Source: Tanypteryx hageni (lineage: Eukaryota; Arthropoda; Insecta; Odonata; Petaluridae). From it: a stretch of DNA of 64,000 nt. The stretch is taken from contig CM054115.1 in the NCBI GenBank assembly GCA_028673005.1, positions 108,702,672 to 108,766,671 on the forward strand. Direction: 5' to 3'. A program made the position numbers and the translations under genes. Within the stretch, counting starts at the first letter, position 1. Every line of letters starts with the position of its first letter. Positions 21,985-34,440 of the stretch are shown here, piece after piece. The notes under the pieces are model-generated. The model did no database searches. It was not told the DNA's origin and saw nothing but the letters and a program-made list of their open reading frames with translations.

Positions 21985-22550
21985 AAATGACAAAGGAGAA
22001 ACCTCCTTATAACCATAAAAATTTTAAAAAGTACCCAAATACACAATGGTTTAGGAGAAATTACTCCATGCCAGGGAACAAACTCACACACTCGGGTTTA
22101 GGGGAAATACTCCATGCTAGGGACCCTTGTTTACTTGCGAACAAGCAAATAGACCGAATTGTACTTTTTTTCAATGATTCCATCCTCAGTAGGCCGATCA
22201 ACGGTCATTCCAATGGACTTCCGAATTCCCCCATTATGACAATGTAACTATTTCTCCCCCTCCCTACTGTCCCTGGTGTATATACACTCTCCTCTTCCCG
22301 CATTTCATCTTTGCGGTCGGCATACTGAGGATGGAGTCTTTGATTCCGAAATACATATATAGGCATTCTTTTAAAAAAAAGTACAATTCAGTCTATTTGC
22401 TTGCGTGCATGTCAACACGAGTCCGCTAAACCCAGTGTGTGAGATTGTGCAAGTGTTCGGTCCCTGGCATGTATTAATTTCCCCTAAACCATTGTGTACC
22501 TCTTTTTTAATTTTTATGGTTATAAGGTTTCTCATTTTTCTCTTATTGGT
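21985..22550. mobile_element. Long inverted-repeat element, arms about 175 bp
   Basis: The left arm (21985-22167) and right arm (22371-22550, inverted) share GAGAAACC, CCTTATAACCATAAAAATT, CACAATGGTTTAGG, GCAAATAGAC and AATTGTACTTTTTTT. The centre (22168-22370) is single-copy, with CCCCCTCCC, TGTATATACA and a hammerhead-like core. No protein is encoded. The layout resembles inverted, partial Penelope-like terminal repeats or a foldback element. Confidence 0.7.
22325..22351 (+). ncRNA. Hammerhead ribozyme-like core
   Basis: CTGAGGA (22325-22331) is followed by a six-base-pair hairpin GGAGTC-TTT-GATTCC (22333-22347, one G-U pair) and GAAA (22348-22351). All invariant core bases are present and stem II is strong. 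Neither stem III nor a clear UH cleavage site can be identified in the following TACATATATAGG, so catalysis is doubtful. Confidence 0.45.
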
Positions 22551-22579
22551 GTACTGGACTTCCTTACTTGCTGCCATCC

Positions 22580-22622
22580 ATTCATATATAAATATATATA
22601 TATTATATATATATACACACAT
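22580..22622. repeat. (TA)n microsatellite, palindromic
   Basis: Alternating TA runs form a self-complementary tract that ends in ACACACAT. Confidence 0.9.
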
Positions 22623-22639
22623 ATCATTCTTAGGAAACT

Positions 22640-25600
22640 AAAAATAAAATAACAGTAATAAAAATCTTGATTTTTTTATTATCAATAGTTTTCATCACAA
22701 ATATACCATTACTATTACCACCAAATACCATGATAGTGAGCATTACGATTCCATTAATGTTACATATTTTATGGCCTTTAAATTTTTTTCAACTTTTTAT
22801 CAATTCACAAGAATTATTTATAGTGAAATAGCAAAAACTAGCCACAAATTTCAGGATATTTAAAAGAAAACTCCAATGAAACATTTTTTTGTTGCAAACA
22901 TACACAAATACAAAAACCATAAAAGCACAATATACTAATGGTTCTTGTAAACGAAAACTTTTGGTAATTTCACAGTGACATAAAAAAGCTTATCTTTTTT
23001 TAGACATGGAAAAGCTATTACAATATCTCCCTTTAAAGTATATCTTTACAATAACAATTATAAATTTTTTGCTTGGAAAAGAAGCAGAAATACGAAAGAA
23101 TTCTGAAAATTTTGACATGTTACAGTAAGAGACACCTCAGCTTTCTTGTACTGCTTCCAAAACTTCCTTAATTTTTGGAAATTGCTGCTCAAAACATAAT
23201 GGAAGTATAAAAGTGCCTTGCCTTCCATGAATAAAGCAAAAATATACATTTAATTATTAAGAATGAATATGTTGTTATAGAACTTTTCTATAGCAATATA
23301 AGTCCAAGAAAAAGTTTAAATTCTGATTTTAGAAAGAAATCATTATGCAATTTACCGTTATCATTATGGCATAAATAATGCAATATATTTTTAAAAATTT
23401 ATTGTATCTTAGGGCCATTTCATATTCAAAGGAAATAAATTTTTCTCCACTACAATAGCCTTTGTAGAACTACAATCCAGAAATACAAGAAGCCAGATAA
23501 TTAACTCATTAGCTTTTAATTTATTTGAAATTTCACCTGCAGAGAAAGACATTACGGGTGGTATTTAAATCAAAATAGGAAATTTTCCAGACTTATTTGG
23601 CTAAATGCTGTAAAAGGTAGCTGCATTTTCTAGTTAAAATATTTCTTCCAAAAATAAGGCACCAAATTGGAAAGTTCAATCTTTTGCATAGTTTCATTAC
23701 AGAAATTCATGTAACATTGCGCTATGAAGCACTGCAGAATCGCGTCCTTCAGAGATGCTTCAACAGTAATGCAAGATTAATTGCATCAGAAGATTTGAGT
23801 TAACAATTTTTACAAACTCAAAGGTTTAACACTGATTTAATAGAATGTAATATGATTACATTCTATAAATTACAATATTTACCATACTAATTCTGAAAAA
23901 TTTTACTATTTTTGAAATCTAATTGCTGTTTGATGAAAATAGTAGAAATTTAATTAAAATGGTAAGTTTAAATTGTTAGTTTTAGATTGAAAAGTTCATT
24001 ATTAAACCTCAAATTTATCTTAGGATCATTTTGTCTAATTATAATAAAAAATCATTGATTGTTTAGAACAAAAGATGATTCAAAGCTCATCAAAAGAGAA
24101 CATAAAATAAGTTAATTTGTGATGTAAACGTGTAATCTTATATTTTTGCCAAATTTAAAAGAATGTGCTGACTAGGTTTTCTCAAAAGATGCAAACTATT
24201 TCAATTTTATTTAGAAATTTTTACCTCCTTTTTCACACAATTAATTTAGAATCATGTTTTCAAAATCTTACTAAATTTTCTTTTGTATCAGCAAAAGCAA
24301 TCACCTATTAATGTGTTTGCAGAAAATGCGCACATCATCTGCATGGTATAGCATGTCCAGTAAATTTGCACATACAAAGTAAATTTTTCAATTGAAATGA
24401 TTTTTAACAACCCATAACATGTCCTAAAAGCTAACAATTCTGATTTCTTTCAGTTTATCTAAATTATATGCTTTGCAAATTCTCTACATCATCCAGAAGT
24501 AACATAACCTCATTAAAGATTAAAAATAGAAATTAAGTGTGAACAATTTTAATATTGTTTATCATTCAAACTTTGATGCTAACACCTTAATTCTTAAGTA
24601 CTTTTCATGTTGAGGGATAAATCATTTTACAGAATTATCCATTATTCATGAGCACCACTTATAGCACACATTTCAAATCCACAACATAGCAATATGAAGA
24701 ACGTTCGAGATATCTACGGGACAATAAACTTTTTAAAGCAGTAATCAACTTTTAACTTTACATTTTTTGGTTCATCAAATATGCAGATAAATTATTTATT
24801 TTTAAAATTCACTCAATAAATAAAATGCCATAGCTAATCATGATTATATTCAACAATTATTATCATTGGTAAGGAGATTTCAAAATTTAAATGACAGTTG
24901 CTAGCATCCATTTACTCAAACATTTGTTTACAGAAATGTTGACGGAAGTATTTCACGGAATCCAGTTGAAAATATTCAATATAGCACATAGAAATAAGCG
25001 AATTAGGGAATATTAAAACAGTTACCTTTAAGAGCATTCATGTATTCTGCAAGGGAAAGAACTAACTATTCCAAACCTAAGTGGATGCACAGAAAATGAG
25101 AGGCTAAATCACAGAAGCGTAAACTTTAGGTCAAATTCGATCATTTGTATGTAATGATTATTGGTATTGGTAAACATCGTTGCACATTCAAAAGCATAAA
25201 AAACTGTCAAACACAGTCAACTCATACAAATAAGTGTACAAGTAGTATCGTGAAGAATATAACTTTAAATTAACAAATATGTCACTATAACATATTTTAA
25301 TTATTTTGCTAACACATATTAATTATAAGATATATAACATTTTACTTCTTATTCTGTCATGCAGAAAAAAAACAAAAACTGCTCTGGTAATTATTAGCAA
25401 TGAAATTGGTAATGATAGTGGCATTACATCATTTCTTGTTACAGCAATTTTTTCCAAATTTCACACATTTTGTAATATTTTTCATAGTTTGTCATAGAAC
25501 ATATGACATTGTACAATAACCATACATGTGAGACAGGGCTGCAGTGTAGTGCTTAATGATTAAATTGTTTAGAAGCATTGGAAGATAGCAATGGTTGAGA

Positions 25601-28600
25601 ATATTAATAATTCAGAAAATGTTTCTCAGTCATTCTGTTTGAGAGAAAATGTAAACTCAATATTGTTGTATCAAATTTTTCAACGGATGCCACCATGTGC
25701 ACCTTAGTACACTTAAATTTGACAGCCAATCATCAGAGATAAGAGTTAACTTTTGCTTAAAAATTAAAATTAAAAACTGCATTTTTAACAAACTTTAGGC
25801 AGAAAATTAAAGTAATCAAAGCAAAAATATTTCTTGAGATATTCTAATATTAAGATTATATATCAGTAATTTTTTATAATATCAGATAGCCAATTGTTAT
25901 ACAGACAAATTTTGATACAGTGGCATGGTGGCATCTTTCAACAAACATTACAAATGATAAGCTTATTATCTCTCTCTCCTCAAAGTTAGAATGCTAGAAA
26001 TTATGAGATGAGTCTCAACAATTTTGACAGCCCCGCACAAATGTATGCACACCATATGATGCAAGTCTTTAAACTTATAAAGATGATGGAAAGTGCTCCA
26101 TTTTACCTGAGCTCATCATGTGGCTGAAAGACTAGTCTTTCTTTTAGTGTCTTCTTATTTTCACATTACTAAACTTGAACTAGCAAAAAAATCTTGGCTC
26201 GGGACACATGGACACCTTTGAGTTTTGCCATATGCTTATCTAACTAATATTACTTTCCAGGACGAATCTTCTATGCATTTCTTGGAGACACACAAAAGCT
26301 TTCTTCCACAGAAACTAACTTCCATCTCAAACACATAACAGCATCTTGGCAGAGAGGTGTCAGTATTGCCACAATTAAATTGGCAACAGTCAGATGGGCT
26401 CAGTCAAATCCTTTCAAGGATTACTCCCATCATAAAGCACAATAAAATGGTTACAAATCACACCCATTATTATAATCGAGGCAATACATAAAGAGCCCTT
26501 CAATCAGTTTATCCCTTTTTATACTAATCTATGAACAAGGGTGATATCCAATGTGGTTGCACAGCAGTCTTATCATCCTCTTCCTCTGAGAGGTGTAGCA
26601 TGGGTCAACAACACCTTGCGACAAACATTTTAAGCTGGCTATAAAAAACCCCCTTTGTAAACCTTTGACACCTGTTGAATGCTTTAAAAAAGCAAAATTG
26701 CGCCAGTGCCAGAAAATCTGATATTTAATCTTGTGTGTGGGGAGGCAATAATGAACAGAGCATCTAGAAAATTCTTCAGGTTTTATGGTTTACTACTCTG
26801 TAGAATTTGGCAGTGCAAAAAAAAGTTTATTTTTGAATGAAAATTCTTTACCATGATTTTAAAACCTAATACCCTCACCAAAATTTGAAAACAAATTCAA
26901 GCCCAATGTAAATACAAGGACTCGCTACAAATGAATAAAAAAGATCAAAATTGAATGTGTTAAATTCCTATCTAATCAAATAATACTTATGATTAATAAA
27001 CAACCATTGGAGTATTAAATCTCAAACTAAACAACTGAAACAAAGGAAAACAATGTTGAAGAAATCTTCTGCACTTTAGCAGTTCAATATTACTTGATAA
27101 AGTGTACAACATTAACCAACTTTTCCAAATAAAAAAAGCCAATAAATTGCACTCATTATGAAAAGAAAGACATGATTAAAACAAACATCCACAATGCAGA
27201 TAACATTATGTTTGAGAGGAATTGAACAATATCCTAAGCAACACACTACCAAAATAAAAATGGTGAGAAAATTATAACAAGGAATAAAATATTACACAAT
27301 GGTAGAAAGAATCCCGACAATTCCTGATTGATTCTATATAACTCAGATGCAGTGAAAAAAGAACTAACATATTGCATCAAAAAGCTAGAGCCTATTTCCA
27401 GGATTGTTCGTTCAAACTTCACTATAATTGTTTATGGTATAGATATTAGGTGAAACATTGTGGCCTAAATATACAAGAAATATGGACTTTTGAAGAATGA
27501 AAACACAACTTCTTCAAACATATACCAATGTTTAAGACATGATGGAAATAATGGGCAAAAAAGACATAAAACAAAGCTGCACTAATATTAATCAAACCAA
27601 AACTAAGCTAAACTACATCACTCCGAAAGATGAACATGAAATTCCATTTGAAGACTCTGAAAATAACTCCAGAGAAAAACAGAAAAAGTATGGAATTTTT
27701 CACTTCCCCAAAATATTTCAAAATCATAGTGACAACTTATCACTTATCCTATTCTAAACTAAAAGTTGTAAATCTCAGCACAGAACAACAAAACAATTGG
27801 AAAAAAATCCAATAAGTTTGATTTCAGAAAAGAGAATTTCCAGTCTCAGTCCCAACATATGTGCACACATTTATATTAGATCTAGAGCATTCTGATTTTC
27901 TTGCCTACTTGGAAGACAAGAAACTGGTACCAAATACTTTCAAAAACCTGCTTTCCTTGGCTATATATATATATATATTTACTTGATATAAATTTCCACA
28001 AGAGATAACACAATAAAGAACTGCCTCTATCAAGTTTTTTCTTGGTGTTAAGGTTACATGGACACAGGGAGCTTCTCCTAATTTCTCTTAAGCATTACAT
28101 AGCAAATAAGTGCAGTAAAAATATTGCAACTAATACTCAATGTCTGATGGCCACAATCTTCTATTAAGAATAAAAAAATAGGAAATGTTTCATATTCAGA
28201 CTAAAAGATATAAATCTATATTAACTTGAAATGTGGTATAATAAATTTCAATGATGCTGGTAAAACTTTTTAATTTTCCAATTAAGATTCATTTGAAAAA
28301 TTTATTGAAGTAGTTACTTCTTAGTATTTTACTACATGACTTTAAAGTAGCAGGCAAGGGTAAATTGAAAAATGAAAAATTAATAGTAAGCTGATGAAAA
28401 ATTTTCTAAATGCTGATCAGCATTCACCTACACATGGTAACACTAGTAAATTGTAAATTCATTGAGTAACACTTTAATCTCCATTAAAATATTTTCTTAA
28501 GCTTTAAATGGATATCAACATGAAAAAGTTTATATAAAGTAGATATTCAAATAAAATTACTTAAAAAATTGTTATTAAGTTCACTTTAGTTTGAAATAAT

Positions 28601-30250
28601 AACTACATGATAACTGAATATTAAGAACTTAAATGCAAACTAATCTATTGCAGATCAACACAAAATAAACATATCATACAATGATATGTATATATACATG
28701 TATATGGTAACCTATACTCCAATTGTTGAAATAATTCACCAATAATAATTATTGATTATAAAGTAAAGCAAAAACCTGGCTTACCTATGGAAACTTTACA
28801 TGTAAACCATTAACATAAAGACAAATTCTCCACCAAAAAATTGTGAGGAATTAAAATGATACATTAGTTTTCAGAAATCTAGCCAAGAATCTTTCTTCCA
28901 GGCTATTATGGTCTATTTGGCACCAAATTTTCTAGGTCCAATATAACATATACACATAAGTAGGGTTGTCTCAAAAAATGTTTTCAAACAATATTGTAGG
29001 AAAGAAAACTAGATGCAATTCCATCATTAATGCAAGGAGCAATTCATTCCAAACTGCTAATAATTCATAAAAAAGAGACATTATGATCAAATGATAATGT
29101 AAGTGAATGATTGTCATCTTACCCTTTAAAGTGTTTCATTAAGTAATGCTGTTGATAATGAGCTTATATTTGACAACCTAAGAAAATTATGATTTAGAAC
29201 ACTTTAATAACTGAAGAAGTAATGGCATGCATTACCAACTAAATGATTTTCCTGTGTTGCCATTCAGGAGTAGTTAATGATAAACATGCTTGTCAAAGGG
29301 GGAAGACATAAGGTTACAAAAATGAGATATTAGGGCAGTCAAAAAATCCATTTATAATCCTCTTTAACAAGAGAAATGAGTCTGAAAAACACTCATTTTC
29401 ATTTTATAAGGATCACAAAAAGATGAGATCTGTTTCTTAAAGGGAAAGCGGCTGGATTCCAAACTCGTGGTAACTTAAGCTTCCCGACGAGATTAACTGT
29501 CACAAAATCTTACCGAAGTACAAAACCAGCTTTATCTTTTACAACCGGCAGAAAAATCAAATAATATCATTTGGCTAATTTAAAATTCTTATTCTCAAAA
29601 ATTTGCACTCAACTGGACTCAATTCCTCTTTATGGCATTTTGACAACTACCAATTAAAACAAAGGTATTTCCAACTCTTTATGTATTTAGTCAACAGGAA
29701 TATTGTTCCCAAATACCATTTTCATATCTACTGCTAATAGATTCACTATCCTTCAAAAGAATATCTTCTCTCGGCCTCACTATTACAGTTAACCACCTTA
29801 TTCAAGGACCAAAACAACTGAACACCCTGAGACAAAACACTCAACCATTCACTATAGAATCACAGGTGGTATTTCTAAACTAGCCACCCACAAGAAGACA
29901 TTCTGAAGACTACCTGATCTTTCACAAACAATAAATGCCAAAGATTTTTCGGATGAAACTATCTATTAAACACCCCACTAAGCATAGGGACTCTTGAGAA
30001 CCATTCATCTAACAAAACAAAGATCAATAGACAATCTCTGATAGGCAATTAAACTAATGCTATGAATGCCCATGAGCTCATCTCTTGCCACCGCCACAAT
30101 CATTATTCTCATTTTAAGATTTTTCTTTCCACACAGCTGCCACATTCCTCGCTTCCACTCGGATGCCAAAACATGGGACAATAAGCAAGACATTCAGAAA
30201 CACTCCACACGGTCGAGTCTATCGGAACATAGAAGAGAGACAAAGTAGGT
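22640..30250 (-). other. Long transposon-poor AT-rich stretch; possible 3' UTR of a minus-strand gene
   Basis: Over 7.6 kb I recognise no transposase or reverse transcriptase fragment, no terminal inverted repeats and no copy of the repeats seen elsewhere, unlike every other region of this size in the window. Open frames are short and unconvincing. The right edge abuts a candidate Gly/Pro-rich terminal exon on the minus strand, and a minus-strand AATAAA lies near the left edge (TTTATT at about 22675). This is compatible with a very long 3' UTR or a non-coding transcript. It is an inference from absence and position. Confidence 0.3.
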
Positions 30251-30446
30251 CCTTGGGCACCACTAAGTGGTCATTTTGGCCTCTTCTGGCTCAAGCCGGC
30301 CTCTGGCGTCTCCTCTTCCTCCACCTCCGCCTCCCCTCTCTCCTCCTGCGTCTTCTACAGCCCCTCCTCCTCTTCCTCTTCCTCCCCTCCCCAGCACCAC
30401 CATGGCAGGGAAAGGCAGGAGAGGGAGGTGCGGGGGCTTGCTGGTG

Positions 30447-30731
30447 CTAGCAACGTGGGGGTGGAGGAGGTGAAGGAGGGCGAGGGGTTGGCAGAAGGGG
30501 AGAGGGTGGGGGGAAGTGGTGGTGCCCACCGCCCCCCGACAGACCCCCCCCCGAGAGCCCTCCTCCAATCAGGCCCCCCGAGAGCCCTCCTCCAGCCAGG
30601 CCTCCTCCGGCCAGGCCTCCTCCGGCAAGGCCTCCTCCCGAAGGGCCTCCATGCAGGCAGATGCCATTGCTACCAAGAGGGATAGGAGGACCACAATGGT
30701 TTCTCCGTGACCGCCAATGGCTGAGGTAGTC
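30447..30731 (-). CDS. Candidate terminal coding exon, Gly- then Pro-rich, unidentified
   Basis: On the minus strand a polypyrimidine stretch (CTCCTTTTTCTTC) and CAG at 30734-30732 precede GACTACCTC. The frame starting there in phase 0 runs 94 codons to a stop at 30449-30447. It reads DYLSHWRSRRNHCGPP, then GGGLAGGGLAGGGLSGG-type repeats, GGGGHHHFPPP, and a Pro/Ser-rich end finishing in RC. The segment is far more GC-rich than its neighbours. Two other frames on the same strand are also open over parts of it: one with a hydrophobic VVLLSLLVAMASA stretch, one reaching 30263. The true frame is therefore not certain, and a pure low-complexity origin is possible. Its phase is compatible with the exon at 58544-58674. 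I do not recognise the protein. Confidence 0.35.
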   Translation of the reverse strand, partial: DYLSHWRSRRNHCGPPIPLGSNGICLHGGPSGGGLAGGGLAGGGLAGGGLSGGLIGGGLSGGGLSGGGGHHHFPPPSPLLPTPRPPSPPPPPRC

Positions 30732-31031
30732 CTGCATTGATATTTGAAGAAAAAGGAGTGTTTACAATCATTTCCTCTCCACAACAAATAGAATTTTAAC
30801 TCACGGTTTTTTACACAAAATACAGGAAAACCTCATTAATTTAATATCAGATAAAATTTTTTAAATACTTCACTTTGATGGTTTTCCTAAAATACTTCAC
30901 TCATTCTTTCAATAGAATAGTAGATGGAAATCCTAAGTCACCAAAATTTTCCCATGCATGCAGATGCAGCTACAATAAAAGTTTGTTTAAAACTGACTGT
31001 ATACTTCAGATTATTAATTTATATCAAAATA

Positions 31032-31525
31032 CAGGGTGTTCAAAAAGTAACACAATGGATTTCACTATAATATAGTTTGGTGACTTACTTTATGTGCAAA
31101 CTTATCACCAGCACCTAATTGTTTTAAAATTCTACAAGTAATAATCACAACTCCTTGCTCAATTAATCATAAATGTTGGAACTTCTCACTTTTAACAAAT
31201 TATTGGCATTCTATTCAAGTTTTGTTGTAAATAGATTCAGTATTTATCAAACATTTGTACTCTTCTTATGATTTTAGAGGCTGTAAGAGCTAACTCCAGA
31301 TATTCTGAATCAATTCTTCTAGCTACTGCATAGAGCATTTTCAGCTAAAATTTACTAATATTGTGTAATGGAATCTGATTTTGATCATTTTATCTGATGA
31401 CTTACGTTATGCTGCTGATAACCAATTACAGGAGAACAAAAGGTCACCAACCAATCATCAACAGTATGTATTAAAAACAAGATTTATAAAATGAAGTTGT
31501 TGTGTAACTTTTGGAACACCAACCG
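31032..31525. mobile_element. Tc1/mariner-type MITE
   Basis: The left end CAGGGTGTTCAAAAAGTAAC, preceded by TA, faces an inverted right end (read inward GGTGTTCCAAAAGTTACAC). The outermost bases of the right end are degraded. The interior is AT-rich with no coding remnant. Confidence 0.5.
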
Positions 31526-31663
31526 CTAATTTAATTAACTAATTTCCAAAAACATGCAGTAATGTAAAAATACATGGTTATATATGAATTTATCTACATG
31601 ATACAGGCACATGCAAAAAATCTCCCACATTCAGGTGTGGAAATAGGTTTTCAGAACTAGGTA

Positions 31664-32473
31664 CAGTGGAAACCGGTTAACACAAAATATTGTGCACAGG
31701 CACAAACATTTTGTGTTAACTGAATTTTGTATTAATCAAATAGCATGTTAAAAGTCTTGGTGCTAAAAGTTTCATTTTTCAAATATGGAAGTAAGCACAT
31801 AGACTAATCCATATTAAAGATAGGTCAATTTGCTCAGAGATTAATGAAACTAATTCATTTCAGTGAATTAATTTATTTGGTATACCATTTATATGATAAT
31901 ATTAATCTATAATATTAAAAAAACAGTAAATTTATATAAAAAATGAACTACATAATTCATTAAAATAGTATTTTAGTAATGAAACCCGTAATTTTCTTCT
32001 GCACTGCTTTAAAAATAATTTTCTGTTCCACCTCATTCATAATATATATTTTTTCCATCTGATTGAACACCAAAAAAATGGCTATCAGTTTTTAGCACAA
32101 TATGGAAATCCGCAGCACTTGGTGTAGGCACCACTTTGATATTACTGTTATCAGCTTCATTATTTTCAATATTGACTAATGTGTCCGATATAACAGAATC
32201 CATAATAACACTGTTAAACTTCACGTGGTGACAATATGAAATGGTAGCATAGAAAAGAAGAGAGCTGGGGCTCTCACAACTGCTATTTTGTGTCATCAGA
32301 AGGAATATACATATAATTGTAATTCTGGGACCGAGAATAATTTTCATGTTAGATAGTATTTTGTGTTAAGCATTTAACGTTAAGCAAATAATTATACACT
32401 GAAAAATTTACACGCCGGAATGGACTGAACATGCATTTCGTATTATCCGTTTTGTGTTAAGTGGTTGCCACTT
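31664..32473. mobile_element. Non-autonomous pogo/Tigger-like element, 810 bp
   Basis: The left end CAGTGGAAACCGGTTAACAC and the inverted right end (read inward AAGTGGCAACCACTTAACAC) are flanked by TA on both sides. A minus-strand frame at 32033-32347 ends with VPTPSAADFHIVLKTDSHFF, which resembles the C-terminal tail of Tigger-like transposases (VPT..EA...L..LR.FF). The rest of the transposase is missing, so this is an internally deleted copy. Confidence 0.65.
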
Positions 32474-32569
32474 TATATGTTGACACCTATTTATGATACA
32501 CTGTACACTTTCCTAACTCGTTAGCTGCCACCACCACAACACATAGAGTTGACTTTTGTAAACACTTTA

Positions 32570-32935
32570 CGCTTAGTAACATCTTAGTAGCAATCCTTTT
32601 TATTTTGTTAATTGTTGGACCTTCGTGGCTATATCCAACATCAGAAGGCTATGGTATGAGTTTATGTCTCTTCTTTGTAAGATCTTTGAATTTTTCCCAG
32701 TTTCTTCAAATATTTATTATCATTTACGCAGTTGAACTCTGTTCACTGCCAAGGCAGGTTCTCCCCTGAAGATGCCCACTTAGTGGGCGAAATGCATAGG
32801 GCTTATCCTATAATTTTTGGCTGAAGGAGTTTTCTACCACTGTTCATCATTTAACCTATTTGGAATTTTTAGAAATAGTAAAGGTATGAAGAAAGACATC
32901 TGGTGGCCACATCAAATTTTTATGATAATGAATAT
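32570..32935 (-). repeat. Interspersed repeat family, copy C
   Basis: In inverse orientation this shows the blocks of copies A and B: GTTAGCTGCCACCACC, TTAATTGTTGGAC, TATCCAACATCAGAAGG, CCTATTTGGAATTTTTAG and TGGTGGCCACATCA. A block with AACTCTGTTCACTGCC and a hammerhead-like hairpin is present here but not in copies A and B, so the family has a longer form. Confidence 0.7.
32766..32792 (+). ncRNA. Hammerhead ribozyme-like core
   Basis: CTGAAGA (32766-32772) precedes a perfect six-base-pair hairpin GCCCAC-TTA-GTGGGC (32774-32788) and GAAA (32789-32792). After it, ATAGG and CCTAT (32796-32810) could pair as a distal stem III, but the pairs next to the core are mismatched. The core is intact, but its activity is doubtful. 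Confidence 0.45.
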
Positions 32936-33139
32936 AAAAAATACAAAATAAAAAATAAAGGAAAAAGGTAACTCATGCTGAAAGCATATGAAAGTAATAT
33001 CATCATATGCAAAATAAATCATTGTCAAAATGGAGAAATCATGAACAGGTATTTTTTACAGATCTATAGCACACACTAAGATCGTGAACACAAAAGGCAT
33101 TTTATTATGTTACTTCCCCATTTCCAATACTCGCTGTTT

Positions 33140-33890
33140 TCCTCTACTTCTCACTCATACTGTCTTGTCTCGGGACGACTTCTTCCAACTCGAACAAGTC
33201 GTCTTCCATGCCATCCATGGAATTCGAAATGCATCATTTTTTAAAACCCTTTTGCAATAATACATTGAGATCTATTTGCATTAATCCACTGAAAGAGAAG
33301 TGGTACACTGGGCTTCTTAATTTTCCCTGTGAGGGTTATGGCAAGAGTCCTTGACAAAATCCATTCTGAATAGTAACACTTTAAATGGTCTTTAAAGGGC
33401 TTCATCACTATAACATCAAGTACTTGTAGCTGTGACGTCATTCCTCCTGGTATGACCATAAGATCAGTTTCATACCTTGAAGGGCATTTTAACTTCCTGT
33501 GTTAGATGCCCTTTCAATGAATCTAATAGGAGCATTGCTCTTTGTCTTAACAGTGCCCCAGGTCGTCTATTCCAGACAACGCTGAACCAATCCTTCATTA
33601 AATCTGTTGACATCCATCCTTGGCTTTGACATCTAACAATTATTCCATTAGGAAGCAGTTCCTTGGGCATTGTTTTGCATTTTAAAATAATATACGGTGG
33701 TAACTTCGTGCCATCTGCTAACACTGCCAGTAATGTGCATTTTTTTCATTTCCCAAAGTCTTTATAATGATGTTTTTTGCACCTTTTTCATAATTGGATG
33801 GCATGTCCAAATAAGTAGGCATCTTGTCTGCGCTACCCATTTGGCTCGGAAGATAATGAGTAATAAGTTTGTACGTCCTCTCTTAAAGTA
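33140..33890 (-). pseudogene. pogo/POGK-like transposase, DDE domain relic with frameshifts
   Basis: In order on the minus strand: MPTYLDMPSNYEKGAKNI and IKTLGNEK; VLADGTKLPPYII; MPKELLPNGIIVRC; GWMSTDLMKDWFSVVWNRRPGALL; MLLLDSLKGHL with the second catalytic D; VIPGGMTSQLQVLDV with the third D and MKPFKDH; then a CISNSMDGMEDDLFE tail. This order is characteristic of pogo-family transposases related to POGK. At least three frameshifts (near 33745, 33465 and 33235) break the frame. The first acidic residue region reads SADKMP where functional copies have NADETP, and no DNA-binding N-terminus is found. The element is dead. Confidence 0.85.
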
Positions 33891-34234
33891 AATAAGATCC
33901 ACACACGTCCAAACTCGTGTATACAACCGCCTAAAGGCCAACTCACACCGAAAGCTAAGCCACACAAGCAAGCTATCTACGCGATTTGTCTTTGAATCAC
34001 CACAATAGATTTCCCAATGTAGCCTCACACCAAATGCAGGCCATATAGCATGTATCGGATGTGGTGGACGTTATATCGCCGACGATCGCCGAGTAGGTGA
34101 TTTCTCTTCACATAGCTGTGCTGCACAGTTCGGATGGCTGATCCATCATTGCCTTAACCTCTCCGCCAAAGGAACGAGTGGTCTCACAATGTCACATGGT
34201 CTCATAACATCATAGCATGGCCGATATAGTGAAC

Positions 34235-34440
34235 GTGCGGTCTGAGCTGACTAAGTCTCGAGACCACCCAAATTCAGCTGTTCCATCCTTTGGAAGGGAC
34301 ATTAAACCATTGCCCCCTTGGTGTTCTTCGTTAAGAGTAGGAATCGGGTTCTTCTTCTCCCTTGCTATCCAGCTATTCATTGCACTACCTCTTAGATACC
34401 CATTGCGTGTAGGCAAGAGGTGAATCAGCTGGGAACATAC
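34235..34440 (+). repeat. SINE fragment sharing the central domain of the 18-kb and 21-kb SINEs
   Basis: TCCATCCTTTGGAAGGGACA, then TTAAACCATTG, CCTTGGTGTTCTTCGTTAAG and AGTAGG reproduce the central block of the SINE copies at 17768-18286 and 21340-21870 in the opposite orientation. The sequence before and after differs. The shared core recalls SINE families with a common central domain and different heads and tails. Confidence 0.55.

Noticed and set aside
22640..30250. Short open frames (for example 27539-27757) as genes
   Set aside because: Lys/Asn-rich by AT composition, no domain, no splice or start support.
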